The notes: generated from the letters alone by a model not told the origin. DNA of 62,549 bases from an uncultured Bacteroides sp. (GCA_944322285.1 CALUOR010000021.1:1-62549); one strand, 5' to 3'. Counted from the first letter of the stretch, positions 11,601-23,259 are shown. Numbers and translations are program-made.

Positions 11601-12909
11601 ATTGTCTACCCATAATGTACCTTATGGTTCAACACTTTACGCATCTGATGGTGAGGTTGTAGAAAAAGGCAAATTAGTCGCTCGTTGGGATCCGTTTAAT
11701 GCTGTAATTATCACGGAGGCAGCTGGTAAGATAGAATTTGAAGATGTTATTGAGAATGTGACTTATAAAGTAGAGTCAGACGAATCTACCGGTTTACGTG
11801 AAATCATCGTGATTGAGTCTAAAGACAAGACAAAGGTTCCTACGGCTCATATCATGACCGAGGATGGCGAACTGATACGTACTTATAACTTGCCGGTAGG
11901 TGGCCATGTCGTTGTAGAAGACGGGCAGATGGTGAAAGCTGGTGAAGTTATTGTGAAGATTCCGCGTGCCGTTGGTAAGGCTGGTGATATCACGGGTGGT
12001 CTTCCTCGTGTAACCGAGTTGTTCGAGGCTCGTAATCCTTCTAACCCTGCCGTGGTTTCCGAAATTGATGGTGAAATTACGATGGGTAAGGTCAAACGTG
12101 GTAATCGTGAAATCATTGTTACGTCCAAGGGTGGTGAAGTGAAGAAGTATTTAGTGCCGTTGTCCAAGCAAATCTTGGTACAAGAAAACGATTATGTACG
12201 TGCCGGTACTCCGTTGTCCGATGGTGCCATCACGCCTGCTGACATCTTAGCTATCAAAGGTCCTACGGCCGTGCAAGAATATATTGTAAACGAAGTACAG
12301 GACGTATATCGTTTACAAGGCGTGAAGATTAACGATAAACACTTTGAGATTATCGTTCGCCAGATGATGCGTAAGGTTGAAATCAATGAGCCGGGTGATA
12401 CCCGTTTCTTGGAGCAGCAGGTGGTGGACAAGATAGAATTTATGGAGGAGAATGATCGTATTTGGGGAAAGAAAGTGGTTGTTGATGCCGGTGACTCCCA
12501 AACATTGCAACCTGGTCAGATTGTGACCGCACGCAAGCTCCGTGATGAAAACTCAATGTTGAAACGCCGTGACATGAAATTGGTCCAAGTACGTGATGCG
12601 GTGCCGGCGACTTCTACTCAAATTCTTCAAGGTATTACACGTGCCGCTCTGCAAACGTCCAGCTTTATGTCGGCCGCATCTTTCCAAGAAACAACGAAGG
12701 TGCTGAACGAAGCCGCAATTAATGGTAAGGTGGACAAGCTGGAAGGCATGAAGGAAAATGTGATATGTGGTCATTTGATTCCTGCCGGTACTGGTCAACG
12801 TGAATTCGAAAAGATTATTGTAGGTTCGAAAGAAGAGTACGATCGCATGTTGGCCAATAAAAAGACCGTATTGGATTATAATACCGTAGATGATAAGGTA
12901 GATGAGTAA
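8611..12909 (+). CDS. rpoC: DNA-directed RNA polymerase subunit beta'
   Basis: Beta' subunit of core RNA polymerase, 1432 residues. The N-terminal zinc ribbon ([20 protein letters not shown]), the catalytic magnesium loop [12 protein letters not shown] and the second zinc site ([15 protein letters not shown]) are all intact. It is the last gene of the rplK-rpoC unit and is followed by a strong terminator. Confidence 0.99.
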   Translation: MAFRKDNKIKSNFSKISIGLASPEEILENSSGEVLKPETINYRTYKPERDGLFCERIFGPVKDYECHCGKYKRIRYKGIVCDRCGVEVTEKKVRRERTGHIQLVVPVAHIWYFRSLPNKIGYLLGLPTKKLDAIIYYERYVVIQPGVLADEVAQYDLLEETEYLDLLEKLPKENQYLEDSDPNKFIAKMGAEAIYDLLAHLDLDALSYELRHRANNDASQQRKNEALKRLQVVESFRASRGRNKPEWMIMRIIPVIPPELRPLVPLDGGRFATSDLNDLYRRVIIRNNRLKRLIEIKAPEVILRNEKRMLQEAVDSLFDNSRKSSAVKTDSNRPLKSLSDSLKGKQGRFRQNLLGKRVDYSARSVIVVGPELRMGECGIPKLMAAELYKPFIIRKLIERGIVKTVKSAKKIVDRKEPVIWDILEHVMKGHPVLLNRAPTLHRLGIQAFQPKMIEGKAIQLHPLACTAFNADFDGDQMAVHLPLSNEAVLEAQLLMLQSHNILNPANGAPITVPAQDMVLGLYYITKLRKGAKGEGLTFYGPEEALIAYNEGKCDIHAPVSVIVNDVDENGNVVKKMMHDTSVGRVIVNELVPDEAGYINTIISKKSLRDIISHVIKVCGVSKAADFLDGIKNLGYYMAFKGGLSFNLGDIIIPEEKEALVQKGYDEVEQVINNYNMGIITNNERYNQVIDIWTHVNSELSNILMKTISADDQGFNSVYMMLDSGARGSKEQIRQLSGMRGLMAKPQKAGAEGGQIIENPILSNFKEGLSVLEYFISTHGARKGLADTALKTADAGYLTRRLVDVSHDVIINEEDCGTLRGLVCTALKNNDETIATLYERILGRVSVHDIVHPTTGELIVAGGEEITEAIAQKIEESPIESVEIRSVLTCESKKGVCAKCYGRNLATSRMVQKGEAVGVIAAQSIGEPGTQLTLRTFHAGGTAANIAANASIVAKNNARLEFEELRTVDVVDEAGEPAKVVVGRLAELRFVDVNTDIVLSTHNVPYGSTLYASDGEVVEKGKLVARWDPFNAVIITEAAGKIEFEDVIENVTYKVESDESTGLREIIVIESKDKTKVPTAHIMTEDGELIRTYNLPVGGHVVVEDGQMVKAGEVIVKIPRAVGKAGDITGGLPRVTELFEARNPSNPAVVSEIDGEITMGKVKRGNREIIVTSKGGEVKKYLVPLSKQILVQENDYVRAGTPLSDGAITPADILAIKGPTAVQEYIVNEVQDVYRLQGVKINDKHFEIIVRQMMRKVEINEPGDTRFLEQQVVDKIEFMEENDRIWGKKVVVDAGDSQTLQPGQIVTARKLRDENSMLKRRDMKLVQVRDAVPATSTQILQGITRAALQTSSFMSAASFQETTKVLNEAAINGKVDKLEGMKENVICGHLIPAGTGQREFEKIIVGSKEEYDRMLANKKTVLDYNTVDDKVDE

Positions 12910-12944
12910 TTTGGGTAATACAGTTGATTGTGGTGATTAGATAG

Positions 12945-12977
12945 AGGGCAGTCCGGGGCTTTCCCGGACTGCCCTTT
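12945..12977 (+). terminator. Terminator after rpoC
   Basis: AGGGCAGTCCGGG (12945-12957) pairs perfectly with CCCGGACTGCCCT (12963-12975) around a 5-nt loop, followed by TT and an AT-rich stretch. It ends the secE/rplK-rpoC transcription unit. Confidence 0.9.
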
Positions 12978-13132
12978 ATTTCATTTCGTAGTATTGGCGG
13001 ATGTCAGTGTAGGCTTTGTTGCGTGAAGACGATGTTTTGTCGAAACAAAGTTTACGCTTTTGCGAAAGAAAAACAATGCTTTGATTTTTATATGCGAATT
13101 TGTGAATGTTCGATAAAATAGATGTATAGGAG

Positions 13133-13444
13133 ATGGAAAATCAAAATCTGAATAACGGCTCATTGCAAATAGAGCTGAACGAGGAGATGGCCCAGGGAAT
13201 TTATGCCAATTTGGCTATTATAACACATTCAAGTTCAGAATTTATACTCGATTTTATTCGAGTGTTGCCTGGCATGTCCAAGGCTGGGGTGAAGTCTCGT
13301 GTCGTATTGGCACCGGAACATGCCAAACGTTTGTTGCGTGCACTTCAGGAGAATATTGAGAAATATGAGCGTGCTTTTGGTTCGATTCGTATCCCTGAGG
13401 AGAATTCATTTTCGCCGATGTCTGGTATAAAAGGCGAGGCATAG
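13133..13444 (+). CDS. DUF3467 family protein
   Basis: A 103-residue protein of unknown function that I assign to the DUF3467 family from its pattern: a strand-rich first half (QGIYANLAIITHSSSEFILDF) followed by VLPGMSKAGVKSRVVLAPEHAKRLL and a helix. The position between rpoC and rpsL is, as I recall, conserved in Bacteroidetes, which hints at a link to expression machinery, but no function can be read from the sequence. It has its own terminator upstream and the rpsL promoter downstream, so it may be transcribed alone. Confidence 0.82.
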   Translation: MENQNLNNGSLQIELNEEMAQGIYANLAIITHSSSEFILDFIRVLPGMSKAGVKSRVVLAPEHAKRLLRALQENIEKYERAFGSIRIPEENSFSPMSGIKGEA

Positions 13445-13518
13445 ACATTAATCGATAGGATTGATAGGCGCGCTCTAAAGCTATAATTGGCTGAAAATCA
13501 AAAAAAATATTGTATTGC

Positions 13519-13548
13519 ATTGATATTTCAAAACTTATTTGTAACTTT
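13519..13548 (+). promoter_or_regulatory. Bacteroides-type promoter before rpsL
   Basis: TTG at 13519-13521 (-33 element), a 19-nt spacer and TAACTTTG at 13541-13548 (-7 element) match the primary sigma (sigma-ABfr) consensus TTTG-N19-TAnnTTTG. The distance to the rpsL ATG leaves a leader of about 57 nt. Confidence 0.8.
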
Positions 13549-13612
13549 GCAGCCCGAAAAAGTGTATAGTTTAGAAATTAATACAATAATATAATAACTA
13601 AAAACATTTAAA

Positions 13613-14014
13613 ATGCCTACAATTCAGCAATTAGTAAGAAAAGGGCGCCAGGTTTTGGTAGACAAGAGCAAGTCTCCGGCCTTGGATTCATGCCCTCAAA
13701 GACGTGGCGTTTGCGTGAGAGTGTATACAACCACTCCCAAAAAGCCTAATTCAGCAATGCGTAAGGTTGCTCGTGTTCGTTTGACTAACGGTAAGGAGGT
13801 GAACTCTTACATTCCGGGTGAAGGTCACAATTTGCAGGAGCACTCTATCGTTTTGGTAAGAGGTGGTCGTGTTAAGGACCTTCCTGGCGTGCGTTATCAC
13901 ATTGTTCGTGGAACATTGGATACGGCTGGTGTCGCAGGTCGTACGCAAAGACGTTCTAAGTATGGTGCTAAGCGCCCCAAACCAGGACAGGCTGCTCCTG
14001 CAAAGAAAAAATAA
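13613..14014 (+). CDS. rpsL: 30S ribosomal protein S12
   Basis: S12 sits at the decoding centre. The 133-residue product has the conserved [11 protein letters not shown] loop, with both lysines of the streptomycin-sensitive form, and [14 protein letters not shown]. First gene of rpsL-rpsG-fusA behind a clear promoter. Confidence 0.98.
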   Translation: MPTIQQLVRKGRQVLVDKSKSPALDSCPQRRGVCVRVYTTTPKKPNSAMRKVARVRLTNGKEVNSYIPGEGHNLQEHSIVLVRGGRVKDLPGVRYHIVRGTLDTAGVAGRTQRRSKYGAKRPKPGQAAPAKKK

Positions 14015-14082
14015 TGCAGCTTATAAAGTAAGGAAGTAATAACTACGTTTTAGTTTGCTTGGAAGATGCTAAGGGTTGAGTA

Positions 14083-14102
14083 AACTTTCCGGTGGGGAAG
14101 TT
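14083..14102 (+). promoter_or_regulatory. Hairpin in the rpsL-rpsG spacer
   Basis: AACTTTCC (14083-14090) pairs with GGGAAGTT (14095-14102) around a GGTG loop, with one wobble. The 138-nt spacer between two co-transcribed r-protein genes is long; in E. coli the same spacer carries the S7 autoregulatory site. The role here is inferred from position only. Confidence 0.45.
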
Positions 14103-14152
14103 GAAGACGACAGAGGTAAACAGCCAAGAACGAAAACATTATTAAAAGAAAA

Positions 14153-14629
14153 ATGAGAAAAGCAAAACCCAAGAAACGCGTTATCCTGCCGGATCCCGTG
14201 TTTAATGATGTAAAGGTGTCCAAGTTTGTAAACCATCTGATGTATGATGGCAAGAAGAATACTTCGTATGAAATCTTTTATGCGGCTTTGGAGACGGTAA
14301 AGAACAAAATGCAGAATGAAGAAAAGTCTGCTCTTGAAATTTGGAAGAAGGCTTTGGATAATGTAACTCCTCAGGTGGAAGTGAAGTCTCGCCGTGTTGG
14401 TGGTGCTACATTCCAAGTTCCTACGGAAATTCGTCCTGATCGTAAGGAGTCTATCTCGATGAAGAATCTGATTATCTTTGCTCGTAAGCGTGGTGGTAAG
14501 TCTATGGCTGACAAGCTGGCTGCTGAAATCATGGATGCTTATAATGAACAAGGAGGTGCATTTAAACGTAAAGAAGATATGCACAGAATGGCAGAAGCTA
14601 ATCGTGCATTTGCTCATTTCCGTTTCTAA
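14153..14629 (+). CDS. rpsG: 30S ribosomal protein S7
   Basis: S7 nucleates assembly of the 30S head. The 158 residues begin [19 protein letters not shown], contain the [16 protein letters not shown] segment of the family and end with the AHFRF tail common in Bacteroidetes. Co-transcribed with rpsL and fusA. Confidence 0.98.
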   Translation: MRKAKPKKRVILPDPVFNDVKVSKFVNHLMYDGKKNTSYEIFYAALETVKNKMQNEEKSALEIWKKALDNVTPQVEVKSRRVGGATFQVPTEIRPDRKESISMKNLIIFARKRGGKSMADKLAAEIMDAYNEQGGAFKRKEDMHRMAEANRAFAHFRF

Positions 14630-14660
14630 TTTTTACTTAATTAAAATCAGACTATAGAAA

Positions 14661-16778
14661 ATGGCAAAACGTGATTTACATTTGACCCGCAACATCGGTA
14701 TCATGGCGCATATTGATGCCGGTAAGACTACGACATCTGAGCGTATCTTGTTTTATACCGGTTTGACACACAAAATCGGTGAGGTACATGATGGCGCCGC
14801 TACCATGGACTGGATGGAGCAGGAGCAAGAACGTGGTATCACTATTACATCTGCTGCTACAACGACTTATTGGAACTATGCTGGCAATAAGTACAAGATT
14901 AACTTGATTGACACTCCGGGGCACGTAGACTTTACTGCTGAAGTAGAACGCTCTTTGCGTGTGTTGGATGGTGCTGTGGCTACATATTGTGCCGTAGGTG
15001 GTGTTGAACCTCAATCGGAAACTGTATGGCGTCAGGCTGATAAGTATAATGTGCCTCGTATCGGTTATGTGAACAAAATGGACCGCTCGGGTGCTGATTT
15101 CTTCGAAGTGGTACGTCAGATGCGTGAAATATTGGGCGCAAATCCTTGTCCGGTCGTAATTCCTATTGGTGCGGAGGAGAACTTCAAGGGTGTGGTTGAT
15201 CTGATTAAGATGAAAGCTATCTTGTGGCATGATGAGACGATGGGTGCTGATTATGATGTGGAGGAAATTCCTGCCAATTTGCAAGCTGAAGCTGAAGAAT
15301 GGCGAGGTAAAATGCTGGAGACGGTCGCAGAATTTGACGATGCCTTGATGGAGAAGTATTTCGATGATCCTTCTACGATTACGGAAGAAGAAATCTTGCG
15401 CGCGCTTCGTGCAGGTACGCTGAAGATGGAAATCGTTCCTATGTTGTGCGGCTCTTCTTTCAAGAACAAAGGCGTACAGACATTGCTTGACTATGTATGT
15501 GCATTCTTGCCTTCTCCGCTGGATACACCGAATATCGTAGGTACGAATCCTAATACTGGTGCAGAGGAAGATCGCAAGCCAGATGATGAGGAAAAGACTT
15601 CTGCATTGGCGTTTAAGATTGCTACCGACCCGTATGTAGGTCGTTTGACATTCTTCCGTGTATATTCAGGTAAGGTTGAGGCTGGTTCATATATTTATAA
15701 TAGCCGCTCGGGCAAGAAGGAACGTGTTTCTCGTTTGTTCCAGATGCACTCTAACAAACAAAACCCGGTAGAGGTGATTTCTGCGGGTGATATAGGTGCA
15801 GGCGTAGGCTTTAAAGATATTCGCACGGGCGATACGCTTTGTGATGAAGATGCGCCGATTGTATTGGAGTCTATGGACTTCCCTGAGCCGGTAATCGGTA
15901 TCGCTGTTGAGCCTAAGACGCAGAAAGATATGGATAAACTTTCTAACGGTTTGGCTAAATTGGCAGAGGAAGATCCGACATTTACGGTTCGTACAGATGA
16001 GCAGACAGGGCAGACGGTTATCTCTGGTATGGGTGAGCTTCATTTGGATATCATTATTGACCGTTTGAAGCGTGAATTCAAGGTTGAATGTAACCAAGGT
16101 AAGCCGCAGGTTAATTATAAAGAGGCCATTACAAAGACTGTTAACCTCCGTGAGGTTTACAAGAAACAATCCGGTGGCCGTGGTAAATTTGCCGATATCA
16201 TCGTAAACGTAGGCCCAGTTGATGAGGATTTCAAGGAAGGTGGTTTGCAGTTTATCAATGAAGTTACGGGCGGTAACATTCCTAAGGAATTTATACCTTC
16301 TGTGCAGAAGGGCTTCCAAACGGCTATGAAGAACGGCGTTTTGGCTGGCTTCCCGATGGATTCATTGAAGGTGACCTTGCTTGATGGCTCTTTCCACCCG
16401 GTAGATTCTGACCAGTTGTCATTCGAAATCTGTGCTATTCAGGCCTATAAGAATGCATGTGCTAAGGCCGGTCCGGTGCTGATGGAACCTATCATGAAGC
16501 TGGAAGTTGTAACTCCGGAGGAGAATATGGGTGACGTAATCGGTGACTTGAACAAACGTCGTGGACAAGTGGAAGGCATGGAGTCAAGCCGCTCAGGAGC
16601 CCGCATTGTGAAGGCTATGGTTCCGCTGGCAGAAATGTTCGGTTACGTGACTGCCTTGCGTACCATTACTTCAGGTCGTGCTACCTCTTCAATGACTTAC
16701 GATCACCATGCACAGGTTTCGACCTCTATTGCTAAGGCTGTATTGGAAGAAGTGAAAGGCCGTACAGATTTGCTTTAA
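14661..16778 (+). CDS. fusA: Elongation factor G
   Basis: EF-G drives translocation by GTP hydrolysis. The 705-residue protein has P-loop [14 protein letters not shown], switch [10 protein letters not shown] and NKMDRSG, then domains II-V with the family signatures [14 protein letters not shown] and [12 protein letters not shown]. Third gene of the str operon; an imperfect hairpin follows before rpsJ. Confidence 0.99.
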   Translation: MAKRDLHLTRNIGIMAHIDAGKTTTSERILFYTGLTHKIGEVHDGAATMDWMEQEQERGITITSAATTTYWNYAGNKYKINLIDTPGHVDFTAEVERSLRVLDGAVATYCAVGGVEPQSETVWRQADKYNVPRIGYVNKMDRSGADFFEVVRQMREILGANPCPVVIPIGAEENFKGVVDLIKMKAILWHDETMGADYDVEEIPANLQAEAEEWRGKMLETVAEFDDALMEKYFDDPSTITEEEILRALRAGTLKMEIVPMLCGSSFKNKGVQTLLDYVCAFLPSPLDTPNIVGTNPNTGAEEDRKPDDEEKTSALAFKIATDPYVGRLTFFRVYSGKVEAGSYIYNSRSGKKERVSRLFQMHSNKQNPVEVISAGDIGAGVGFKDIRTGDTLCDEDAPIVLESMDFPEPVIGIAVEPKTQKDMDKLSNGLAKLAEEDPTFTVRTDEQTGQTVISGMGELHLDIIIDRLKREFKVECNQGKPQVNYKEAITKTVNLREVYKKQSGGRGKFADIIVNVGPVDEDFKEGGLQFINEVTGGNIPKEFIPSVQKGFQTAMKNGVLAGFPMDSLKVTLLDGSFHPVDSDQLSFEICAIQAYKNACAKAGPVLMEPIMKLEVVTPEENMGDVIGDLNKRRGQVEGMESSRSGARIVKAMVPLAEMFGYVTALRTITSGRATSSMTYDHHAQVSTSIAKAVLEEVKGRTDLL

Positions 16779-16786
16779 AGAATTGT

Positions 16787-16833
16787 ATAGGAACTCAGAG
16801 TTAGCAAATGACTCTTAACTTCTGGGTTCCTAT
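16787..16833 (+). terminator. Hairpin between fusA and rpsJ
   Basis: ATAGGAACTCAGAGTTA (16787-16803) pairs with TAACTTCTGGGTTCCTAT (16816-16833) with one bulge and a wobble; TTTA follows. It probably ends or attenuates the rpsL-fusA transcript ahead of the S10 operon. I could not identify a clear rpsJ promoter in the remaining 38 nt. Confidence 0.65.
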
Positions 16834-16871
16834 TTAATGAATAAGAATAATAAGTTTAATAGTAAAAACGA

Positions 16872-17177
16872 ATGAGTCAGAAAATTAGAATTAAATTGAA
16901 GTCTTACGACCACAACTTGGTTGATAAGTCTGCTGAGAAGATTGTAAGAACAGTGAAGACTACTGGTGCTATTGTAAGTGGTCCGATTCCTCTTCCTACA
17001 CATAAGCGTATCTTTACTGTGAACCGTTCGACTTTCGTAAATAAAAAGTCACGTGAACAATTCGAGCTTTCTTCTTATAAGAGATTGATTGATATCTATA
17101 GCTCAACGGCAAAGACGGTTGACGCTTTGATGAAATTGGAATTACCGAGTGGTGTCGAAGTAGAAATTAAAGTGTAA
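16872..17177 (+). CDS. rpsJ: 30S ribosomal protein S10
   Basis: S10 is part of the 30S head and, as NusE, of the antitermination complex with NusB. The 101-residue length and [14 protein letters not shown] start with [17 protein letters not shown] are typical. First gene of the long S10-spc-alpha run. Confidence 0.98.
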   Translation: MSQKIRIKLKSYDHNLVDKSAEKIVRTVKTTGAIVSGPIPLPTHKRIFTVNRSTFVNKKSREQFELSSYKRLIDIYSSTAKTVDALMKLELPSGVEVEIKV

Positions 17178-17199
17178 GTTTTATTAAAAGTTTAGTGAA

Positions 17200-17817
17200 A
17201 TGCCAGGATTATTAGGAAAAAAAATCGGAATGACATCCGTTTTCAGTGCCGAGGGTAAGAATGTACCATGCACTGTTATCGAAGCAGGTCCTTGTGTTGT
17301 TACTCAAGTTAAAACAGTGGAGAAGGATGGCTATGCTGCAGTTCAGCTCGGCTTTCAGGAAAAGAAAGAAAAGCGTACTACTAAGCCGTTGCTTGGCCAT
17401 TTTAAAAAGGCCGGAGTAACTCCCAAGAAACACTTGGCTGAGTTCAAGGGATTTGAGAATGAGTTGAATCTAGGTGATAGTGTTACTGTAGATTTGTTCA
17501 ATGATGCCGCTTTTGTGGACGTAATAGGTACTTCTAAGGGTAAAGGCTTCCAAGGTGTTGTAAAAAGACATGGGTTTGGTGGCGTGGGTGAGTCTACTCA
17601 TGGTCAGCATAATCGTGCTCGTAAACCGGGTTCAATAGGTGCTTGTTCATATCCTGCAAAAGTATTTAAGGGAATGAGAATGGGTGGACAAATGGGCGGT
17701 AATAGAGTTACTGTTCAAAACCTGCAAGTATTAAAAGTAATCGCGGAGCATAATCTTCTCTTGATTAAGGGGTCTGTTCCGGGTTGCAAAGGTTCAATCG
17801 TATTAATTGAAAAATAA
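17200..17817 (+). CDS. rplC: 50S ribosomal protein L3
   Basis: L3 lies near the peptidyl-transferase centre. The 205 residues carry the signature [14 protein letters not shown] and the loop with [23 protein letters not shown] in parts. Its stop overlaps the rplD start by one base (TAATG), suggesting translational coupling. Confidence 0.98.
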   Translation: MPGLLGKKIGMTSVFSAEGKNVPCTVIEAGPCVVTQVKTVEKDGYAAVQLGFQEKKEKRTTKPLLGHFKKAGVTPKKHLAEFKGFENELNLGDSVTVDLFNDAAFVDVIGTSKGKGFQGVVKRHGFGGVGESTHGQHNRARKPGSIGACSYPAKVFKGMRMGGQMGGNRVTVQNLQVLKVIAEHNLLLIKGSVPGCKGSIVLIEK

Positions 17818-18458
17818 TGGAAGTTAGTGTATATAACATTAAAGGTGAAGACACCGGAAGAAAAGTTACGTTAAACGATTCTATCTTCGGAATTGAGCCC
17901 AACGACCATGCTATTTATTTGGACGTAAAGCAATTCATGGCAAATCAACGTCAAGGCACGCATAAGTCTAAAGAAAGAAGTGAAATAAGCGGTTCTACCC
18001 GTAAAATCGGTCGTCAGAAAGGTGGAGGTGGTGCACGTCGTGGTGATATGAACTCTCCGGTACTTGTTGGTGGTGGTCGTGTATTTGGTCCGAAACCGCG
18101 CGATTATTCTTTCAAGTTAAATAAGAAAGTAAAGGCTTTGGCTCGTAGATCGGCTTTGTCTTATAAAGCTCAAAATAATGCAATAGTTATTGTAGAGGAT
18201 TTCAGTTTTGGAGCTCCTAAGACGAAGAACTTTATAGAAATAACAAAAAATCTTAAAGTTTCTACTGGTAAGGTGCTTATGATTTTACCGGAAGCAAATA
18301 AAAACGTATATTTGTCAGCTCGTAACGTGAAAGGTGCAAATGTGCAGACAGTCTCAGGGTTAAATACTTACAGGGTATTGGACGCTGGAGTTGTCGTGTT
18401 TACAGAAAAAGCTCTTTCTGCGATTGATAATATCTTAGATGCTAAAAAGGAGGCTTAA
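17817..18458 (+). CDS. rplD: 50S ribosomal protein L4
   Basis: L4 extends a loop into the exit tunnel. The 213-residue protein has the extended loop near [18 protein letters not shown] and [10 protein letters not shown]. In E. coli L4 represses this operon; no leader site was recognised here. One-base overlap with rplC. Confidence 0.97.
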   Translation: MEVSVYNIKGEDTGRKVTLNDSIFGIEPNDHAIYLDVKQFMANQRQGTHKSKERSEISGSTRKIGRQKGGGGARRGDMNSPVLVGGGRVFGPKPRDYSFKLNKKVKALARRSALSYKAQNNAIVIVEDFSFGAPKTKNFIEITKNLKVSTGKVLMILPEANKNVYLSARNVKGANVQTVSGLNTYRVLDAGVVVFTEKALSAIDNILDAKKEA

Positions 18459-18461
18459 ATA

Positions 18462-18755
18462 ATGGGAATTATTATTAAACCGTTGGTGACAGAAAAGATG
18501 ACCGCAATAACAGAGAAACAAAACAATCGTTTTGGGTTTATTGTGCGTCCTAATGCTAATAAGCTAGAGATTAAGAACGAGGTTGAAGCCCTTTATAATG
18601 TTACAGTTTTGGATGTGAATACGATTAGATATGCCGGTAAAAATAAGAGCCGCTATACGAAAGCTGGTCTGATAAACGGCCGGACTAATGCGTATAAAAA
18701 AGCTATCGTTACGTTGAAAGAGGGAGATACGATTGATTTTTATAGTAATATTTAA
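18462..18755 (+). CDS. rplW: 50S ribosomal protein L23
   Basis: L23 surrounds the tunnel exit and docks SRP and trigger factor. The 97 residues begin [14 protein letters not shown] and include [13 protein letters not shown], characteristic of the family. Starts 3 nt after rplD. Confidence 0.97.
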   Translation: MGIIIKPLVTEKMTAITEKQNNRFGFIVRPNANKLEIKNEVEALYNVTVLDVNTIRYAGKNKSRYTKAGLINGRTNAYKKAIVTLKEGDTIDFYSNI

Positions 18756-18760
18756 TACAG

Positions 18761-19585
18761 ATGGCAGTACGTAAATTTAAGCCCACAACACCGGGGCAAA
18801 GACATAAAATTATTGGTACTTTCGAGGAAATTACTGCACGGGTACCAGAAAAGTCTCTTGTTTTTGGAAAAAAATCTTCGGGTGGCCGCAATAATGAAGG
18901 TAAGATGACCATGCGTTATATCGGTGGCGGTCATAAGAAGGTTATTCGTATTGTTGATTTCAAGAGAAATAAGGACGGTGTGCCTGCAGTAGTGAAGACA
19001 ATAGAATACGATCCGAACCGTTCGGCTCGTATTGCTTTGTTGTTTTATGCTGATGGCGAAAAGAGATATATTATTGCTCCCAATGGATTGCAAGTAGGTG
19101 CAACGTTGATGTCTGGTGAGAATGCAACTCCTGAGATTGGAAATGCGTTGCCTCTTCAGAATATACCTGTTGGTACTGTAATTCATAATATAGAATTACG
19201 CCCAGGACAAGGTGCAGCATTGGTTCGTTCGGCTGGAAATTTTGCTCAATTAACTTCTCGTGAAGGAAAGTATTGTGTTATTAAATTGCCTTCTGGTGAA
19301 GTTCGTCAGATATTAAGTACTTGTAAGGCTACCATCGGTAGTGTCGGAAATTCGGACCATGCCTTGGAAAGCTCGGGTAAGGCTGGTCGCTCTCGTTGGT
19401 TGGGCCGTCGTCCTCGTAACCGTGGCGTTGTTATGAATCCTGTTGATCACCCGATGGGTGGTGGTGAAGGACGTGCTTCTGGAGGTCATCCTAGATCTCG
19501 TAAGGGCTTGTATGCTAAGGGCCTTAAGACGAGAGCTCCGAAGAAGCAGTCATCTAAGTATATTATTGAGAGAAGAAAGAAGTAA
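18761..19585 (+). CDS. rplB: 50S ribosomal protein L2
   Basis: L2 is one of the most conserved r-proteins and supports peptidyl-transfer and subunit joining. The 274 residues contain the C-terminal signature [17 protein letters not shown] with the conserved histidine, and the basic tail. Starts 5 nt after rplW. Confidence 0.99.
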   Translation: MAVRKFKPTTPGQRHKIIGTFEEITARVPEKSLVFGKKSSGGRNNEGKMTMRYIGGGHKKVIRIVDFKRNKDGVPAVVKTIEYDPNRSARIALLFYADGEKRYIIAPNGLQVGATLMSGENATPEIGNALPLQNIPVGTVIHNIELRPGQGAALVRSAGNFAQLTSREGKYCVIKLPSGEVRQILSTCKATIGSVGNSDHALESSGKAGRSRWLGRRPRNRGVVMNPVDHPMGGGEGRASGGHPRSRKGLYAKGLKTRAPKKQSSKYIIERRKK

Positions 19586-19605
19586 TCTGATAAATAGAGT
19601 AAATT

Positions 19606-19875
19606 ATGAGTCGTTCATTAAAAAAAGGTCCGTATATTAACGTAAAACTAGAAAAGAAAGTTCTTGCCATGAATGAAAGTGGCAAGAAAGTTGTTGTTAA
19701 GACTTGGGCCAGAGCTTCAATGATTTCACCTGATTTTGTAGGTCATACCATTGCAGTTCATAATGGAAATAAATTTATTCCTGTTTATGTTACGGAGAAT
19801 ATGGTCGGTCATAAGTTGGGCGAATTTGCTCCGACTCGTACATTCAGAGGCCATGCAGGTAACAAGAAGAAATGA
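19606..19875 (+). CDS. rpsS: 30S ribosomal protein S19
   Basis: S19 binds 16S rRNA in the 30S head with S13. The 89-residue protein begins [19 protein letters not shown] and ends with the family motif [16 protein letters not shown]. Between rplB and rplV as usual. Confidence 0.98.
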   Translation: MSRSLKKGPYINVKLEKKVLAMNESGKKVVVKTWARASMISPDFVGHTIAVHNGNKFIPVYVTENMVGHKLGEFAPTRTFRGHAGNKKK

Positions 19876-19911
19876 TAACAGGTTTTTGAGAAATAAAAAA
19901 GTCATTATATA

Positions 19912-20325
19912 ATGGGAGCAAGAAAGAAAATATCGGCTGAAAAAAGAAAAGAAGCCCTTAAAACCATGTATTTTGCAAAATTGCAGAATGTCCCGACTTC
20001 TCCTCGTAAGATGCGTCTCGTGGTTGATATGATTCGTGGAATGGAGGTTAACAGAGCGCTTGGCGTTTTGAAGTTCTCCTCAAAGAGGGAGGCTGCATTG
20101 AGGGTTGAAAAATTGTTGCGCTCTGCTATTGCTAATTGGGAGCAGAAAAACGAACGGAAAGCTGAAAATGGTGAGCTGTTTGTAACTAAAGTTTTTGTTG
20201 ATGGTGGTGCTACGTTGAAGAGAATGCGTCCGGCTCCTCAAGGACGTGGTTATAGAATTCGTAAGCGTTCTAATCACATAACATTGTTCGTTGATTCTAA
20301 AAGTAATAAAGAAGATCAAAATTAA
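19912..20325 (+). CDS. rplV: 50S ribosomal protein L22
   Basis: L22 lines the exit tunnel with L4. The 137 residues have [18 protein letters not shown] and the beta-hairpin segment [20 protein letters not shown], in which macrolide-resistance changes occur in other species. Starts 36 nt after rpsS. Confidence 0.97.
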   Translation: MGARKKISAEKRKEALKTMYFAKLQNVPTSPRKMRLVVDMIRGMEVNRALGVLKFSSKREAALRVEKLLRSAIANWEQKNERKAENGELFVTKVFVDGGATLKRMRPAPQGRGYRIRKRSNHITLFVDSKSNKEDQN

Positions 20326-20331
20326 GGTGTA

Positions 20332-21063
20332 ATGGGACAAAAAGTTAATCCAATAAGTAACCGTTTGGGAATTATACGTGGCTGGGATTCCAATTGGTAT
20401 GGGGGAAAGAATTATGGCGATTCTTTGCTGGAGGATAGTAAAATCCGTAAGTATTTGAACGCCAGACTTGCTAAGGCGAGTGTTTCACGAATTGTGATTG
20501 AACGTACGCTGAAACTTGTGACTATAACCGTTTGTACAGCACGCCCGGGTATTATTATAGGTAAAGGTGGGCAAGAAGTTGATAAGTTGAAAGAAGAACT
20601 GAAGAAGATAACTGATAAAGATATTCAGATTAACATCTTTGAAGTTAAGAGGCCTGAACTTGATGCAGTGATTGTGGCCAATAATATTGCCCGTCAGGTG
20701 GAAGGTAAAATCGCTTATCGCCGTGCTATTAAGATGGCTATTGCAAATACAATGCGTATGGGTGCGGAGGGTATTAAAATTCAGATCTCAGGACGATTGA
20801 ATGGTGCGGAAATGGCTCGTTCGGAGATGTATAAAGAGGGAAGAACTCCGTTGCACACCTTTAGAGCAGATATTGATTATTGCCATGCTGAAGCTCTGAC
20901 GAAGGTCGGTATTCTCGGTATTAAGGTTTGGATTTGTAGAGGTGAAGTCTATGGAAAGCGTGAGTTGGCTCCAAACTTTGCACAAGGTCGAGATAATAAC
21001 CGCAGTGGTAATGGTGGAAATAATGGAGGTAAAAACTTCAAAAGGAAGAAAAATAATCGCTAA
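20332..21063 (+). CDS. rpsC: 30S ribosomal protein S3
   Basis: S3 forms the mRNA entry site. The 243 residues contain the KH domain ([16 protein letters not shown]) and the C-terminal domain, then an Asn/Gly-rich tail with basic residues that is longer than in E. coli. Starts 6 nt after rplV. Confidence 0.98.
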   Translation: MGQKVNPISNRLGIIRGWDSNWYGGKNYGDSLLEDSKIRKYLNARLAKASVSRIVIERTLKLVTITVCTARPGIIIGKGGQEVDKLKEELKKITDKDIQINIFEVKRPELDAVIVANNIARQVEGKIAYRRAIKMAIANTMRMGAEGIKIQISGRLNGAEMARSEMYKEGRTPLHTFRADIDYCHAEALTKVGILGIKVWICRGEVYGKRELAPNFAQGRDNNRSGNGGNNGGKNFKRKKNNR

Positions 21064-21086
21064 ACGAATTTGATTTTTTAGGAATT

Positions 21087-21521
21087 ATGTTACAACCGAA
21101 AAAGACAAAATTCAGAAGACAACAGAAAGGTCGTCAGAAAGGCAACGCCCAAAGAGGTAATCAGTTAGCTTTCGGCTCTTTTGGCATTAAAGCATTGGAG
21201 ACGAAATGGATTACTGGTCGGCAGATAGAGGCCGCACGTGTTGCAGTGACAAGATATATGCAACGACAAGGACAGATATGGATTCGTATATTCCCTGATA
21301 AGCCTATTACAAGAAAACCTGCTGATGTTCGTATGGGTAAGGGAAAAGGTAATCCCGAAGGTTTTGTAGCTCCTGTTACGCCGGGGAGAATTCTTATTGA
21401 AGCAGAGGGTGTTTCATATGAGATCGCAAAGGAAGCTTTGCGCTTAGCTGCACAGAAGCTGCCTATTACTACAAAGTTTGTGGTAAGACGTGATTATGAT
21501 GTTCAAAATCAAAATGCGTAA
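21087..21521 (+). CDS. rplP: 50S ribosomal protein L16
   Basis: L16 contacts A-site tRNA. The 144 residues begin [19 protein letters not shown] and include [20 protein letters not shown], both diagnostic. Confidence 0.98.
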   Translation: MLQPKKTKFRRQQKGRQKGNAQRGNQLAFGSFGIKALETKWITGRQIEAARVAVTRYMQRQGQIWIRIFPDKPITRKPADVRMGKGKGNPEGFVAPVTPGRILIEAEGVSYEIAKEALRLAAQKLPITTKFVVRRDYDVQNQNA

Positions 21522-21526
21522 ATGAT

Positions 21527-21724
21527 ATGAAAATTGCAGAAATTAGAGAAATGTCTACGAATGATTTGGTAGAAAGAATTGAGGCGGAAGTTGCTAATTA
21601 TAAGCAGATGGTTTTGAATCATTCTATTTCACCGTTGGATAATCCTGCTCAGATCAGACAATTACGCAGGACAATTGCGCGTATGAAAACTGAATTGCGC
21701 GATAGGGAACTTAATAATAAATAA
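21527..21724 (+). CDS. rpmC: 50S ribosomal protein L29
   Basis: Small two-helix protein at the tunnel exit. The 65 residues include [19 protein letters not shown] and a C-terminal [20 protein letters not shown], as in the family. Five nt after rplP. Confidence 0.96.
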   Translation: MKIAEIREMSTNDLVERIEAEVANYKQMVLNHSISPLDNPAQIRQLRRTIARMKTELRDRELNNK

Positions 21725-21731
21725 GAGCTTG

Positions 21732-21989
21732 ATGGAAGCAAGAAATTTGAGAAAAGAAAGAACGGGGGTTGTGTTAAGTAATAAAATGGATAAGACCATT
21801 ACTGTTGCTGCAAAATTTAAGGAAAAACACCCCATTTATGGTAAATTTGTAAGCAAGACAAAGAAATACCATGCTCATGATGAAAAGAACGAGTGTAATA
21901 TTGGTGATACTGTGCGTATTATGGAGACTCGTCCTTTGAGTAAAACGAAAAGATGGAGATTGGTAGAAATAGTTGAAAAGGCGAAATAA
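21732..21989 (+). CDS. rpsQ: 30S ribosomal protein S17
   Basis: S17 is an OB-fold primary 16S binder. The ATG at 21732 (not the TTG one codon earlier) gives 85 residues starting [19 protein letters not shown], with [21 protein letters not shown] as the family signature in parts. Confidence 0.97.
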   Translation: MEARNLRKERTGVVLSNKMDKTITVAAKFKEKHPIYGKFVSKTKKYHAHDEKNECNIGDTVRIMETRPLSKTKRWRLVEIVEKAK

Positions 21990-21991
21990 TT

Positions 21992-22357
21992 ATGATACAA
22001 ACAGAATCCAGACTTACAGTGTGTGACAACAGTGGAGCTAAAGAGGCTTTGTGCATCAGAGTATTAGGGGGCACAGGTCGTCGTTACGCTTCAGTGGGGG
22101 ATGTTATTGTCGTTTCTGTTAAGAGCGTAATCCCTTCAAGTGATATTAAAAAAGGTGCAGTGTCTAAAGCTTTGATCGTTCGTACTAAGAAAGAAATCCG
22201 TCGTTCAGATGGTTCTTATATACGTTTTGATGATAATGCTTGTGTGTTGTTGAATAATGCAGGTGAAATAAGAGGTAGCCGTATCTTTGGTCCTGTAGCT
22301 CGTGAACTTCGTGCTACGAACATGAAAGTCGTTTCACTCGCTCCTGAAGTACTTTAA
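21992..22357 (+). CDS. rplN: 50S ribosomal protein L14
   Basis: L14 sits at the subunit interface. The 121 residues start [20 protein letters not shown] and end with [11 protein letters not shown]...[10 protein letters not shown], typical of L14. Opens the spc part of the cluster. Confidence 0.98.
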   Translation: MIQTESRLTVCDNSGAKEALCIRVLGGTGRRYASVGDVIVVSVKSVIPSSDIKKGAVSKALIVRTKKEIRRSDGSYIRFDDNACVLLNNAGEIRGSRIFGPVARELRATNMKVVSLAPEVL

Positions 22358-22377
22358 CTTTTGTAATAATTGAGGTA

Positions 22378-22698
22378 ATGAGTAAATTACATATTAAAAA
22401 AGGCGATACCGTTTTCGTAAATTCGGGCGAAGATAAGGGGAAAACTGGTCGTGTATTAAAGGTTCTTGTGAAGAAGAATCGTGCTATTGTTGAAGGAATC
22501 AATATGGTTTCTAAAAGCACGAAGCCGAGTGCAAAGAATCCTCAGGGAGGTATTGTAAAGCAAGAAGCATCTATTCATATTTCGAATTTGAATCCGGTTG
22601 ATCCAAAGACTGGCAAGCCGACCCGTATAGGTAGAAAAATGAGTGCGGAAGGCACTTTAGTGCGTTATTCTAAAAAATCAGGAGAGGAGATTAAATAA
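22378..22698 (+). CDS. rplX: 50S ribosomal protein L24
   Basis: L24 starts 50S assembly. The 106 residues have an N-terminal KOW motif ([20 protein letters not shown]) and the [15 protein letters not shown] segment. The last base of the stop region overlaps the rplE start. Confidence 0.97.
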   Translation: MSKLHIKKGDTVFVNSGEDKGKTGRVLKVLVKKNRAIVEGINMVSKSTKPSAKNPQGGIVKQEASIHISNLNPVDPKTGKPTRIGRKMSAEGTLVRYSKKSGEEIK

Positions 22699-23255
22699 TG
22701 AGTAATACTGCTAGTCTTAAGAAGGAATATGCAGAGCGTATTGCGCCTGCTTTGAAAGCTCAATTCCAATATACTTCAACAATGCAAATTCCTGTGCTTA
22801 AAAAGATTGTTATCAATCAAGGTTTGGGAATGGCTGTTGCAGATAAGAAGATAATAGATGTTGCTATAAATGAAATTACTGCAATAACGGGCCAGAAAGC
22901 TGTGGCAACGGTTTCCCGTAAGGATATTGCTAATTTTAAATTGCGTAAAAAAATGCCTATTGGTGTGATGGTTACTCTCCGTCGTGAAAGAATGTATGAG
23001 TTTCTCGAGAAGCTAGTTCGTGTGGCTCTTCCTCGTATCCGTGACTTTAAAGGCATTGAAAGTAAGTTTGATGGTAGAGGTAATTATACTTTAGGTATTC
23101 AAGAGCAAATTATCTTTCCTGAAATCAACATTGATAGCATTACTCGTATATTAGGTATGAATATTACTTTTGTAACTTCTGCCAGCACGGATGAAGAAGG
23201 CTACGCTTTGTTGAAAGAATTTGGTTTACCGTTTAAGAACGCTAAAAAAGATTGA
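22698..23255 (+). CDS. rplE: 50S ribosomal protein L5
   Basis: L5 binds 5S rRNA in the central protuberance. The 185 residues carry [28 protein letters not shown] and [11 protein letters not shown], which are standard landmarks. Overlaps the end of rplX by one base. Confidence 0.98.
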   Translation: MSNTASLKKEYAERIAPALKAQFQYTSTMQIPVLKKIVINQGLGMAVADKKIIDVAINEITAITGQKAVATVSRKDIANFKLRKKMPIGVMVTLRRERMYEFLEKLVRVALPRIRDFKGIESKFDGRGNYTLGIQEQIIFPEINIDSITRILGMNITFVTSASTDEEGYALLKEFGLPFKNAKKD

Positions 23256-23259
23256 TGTT

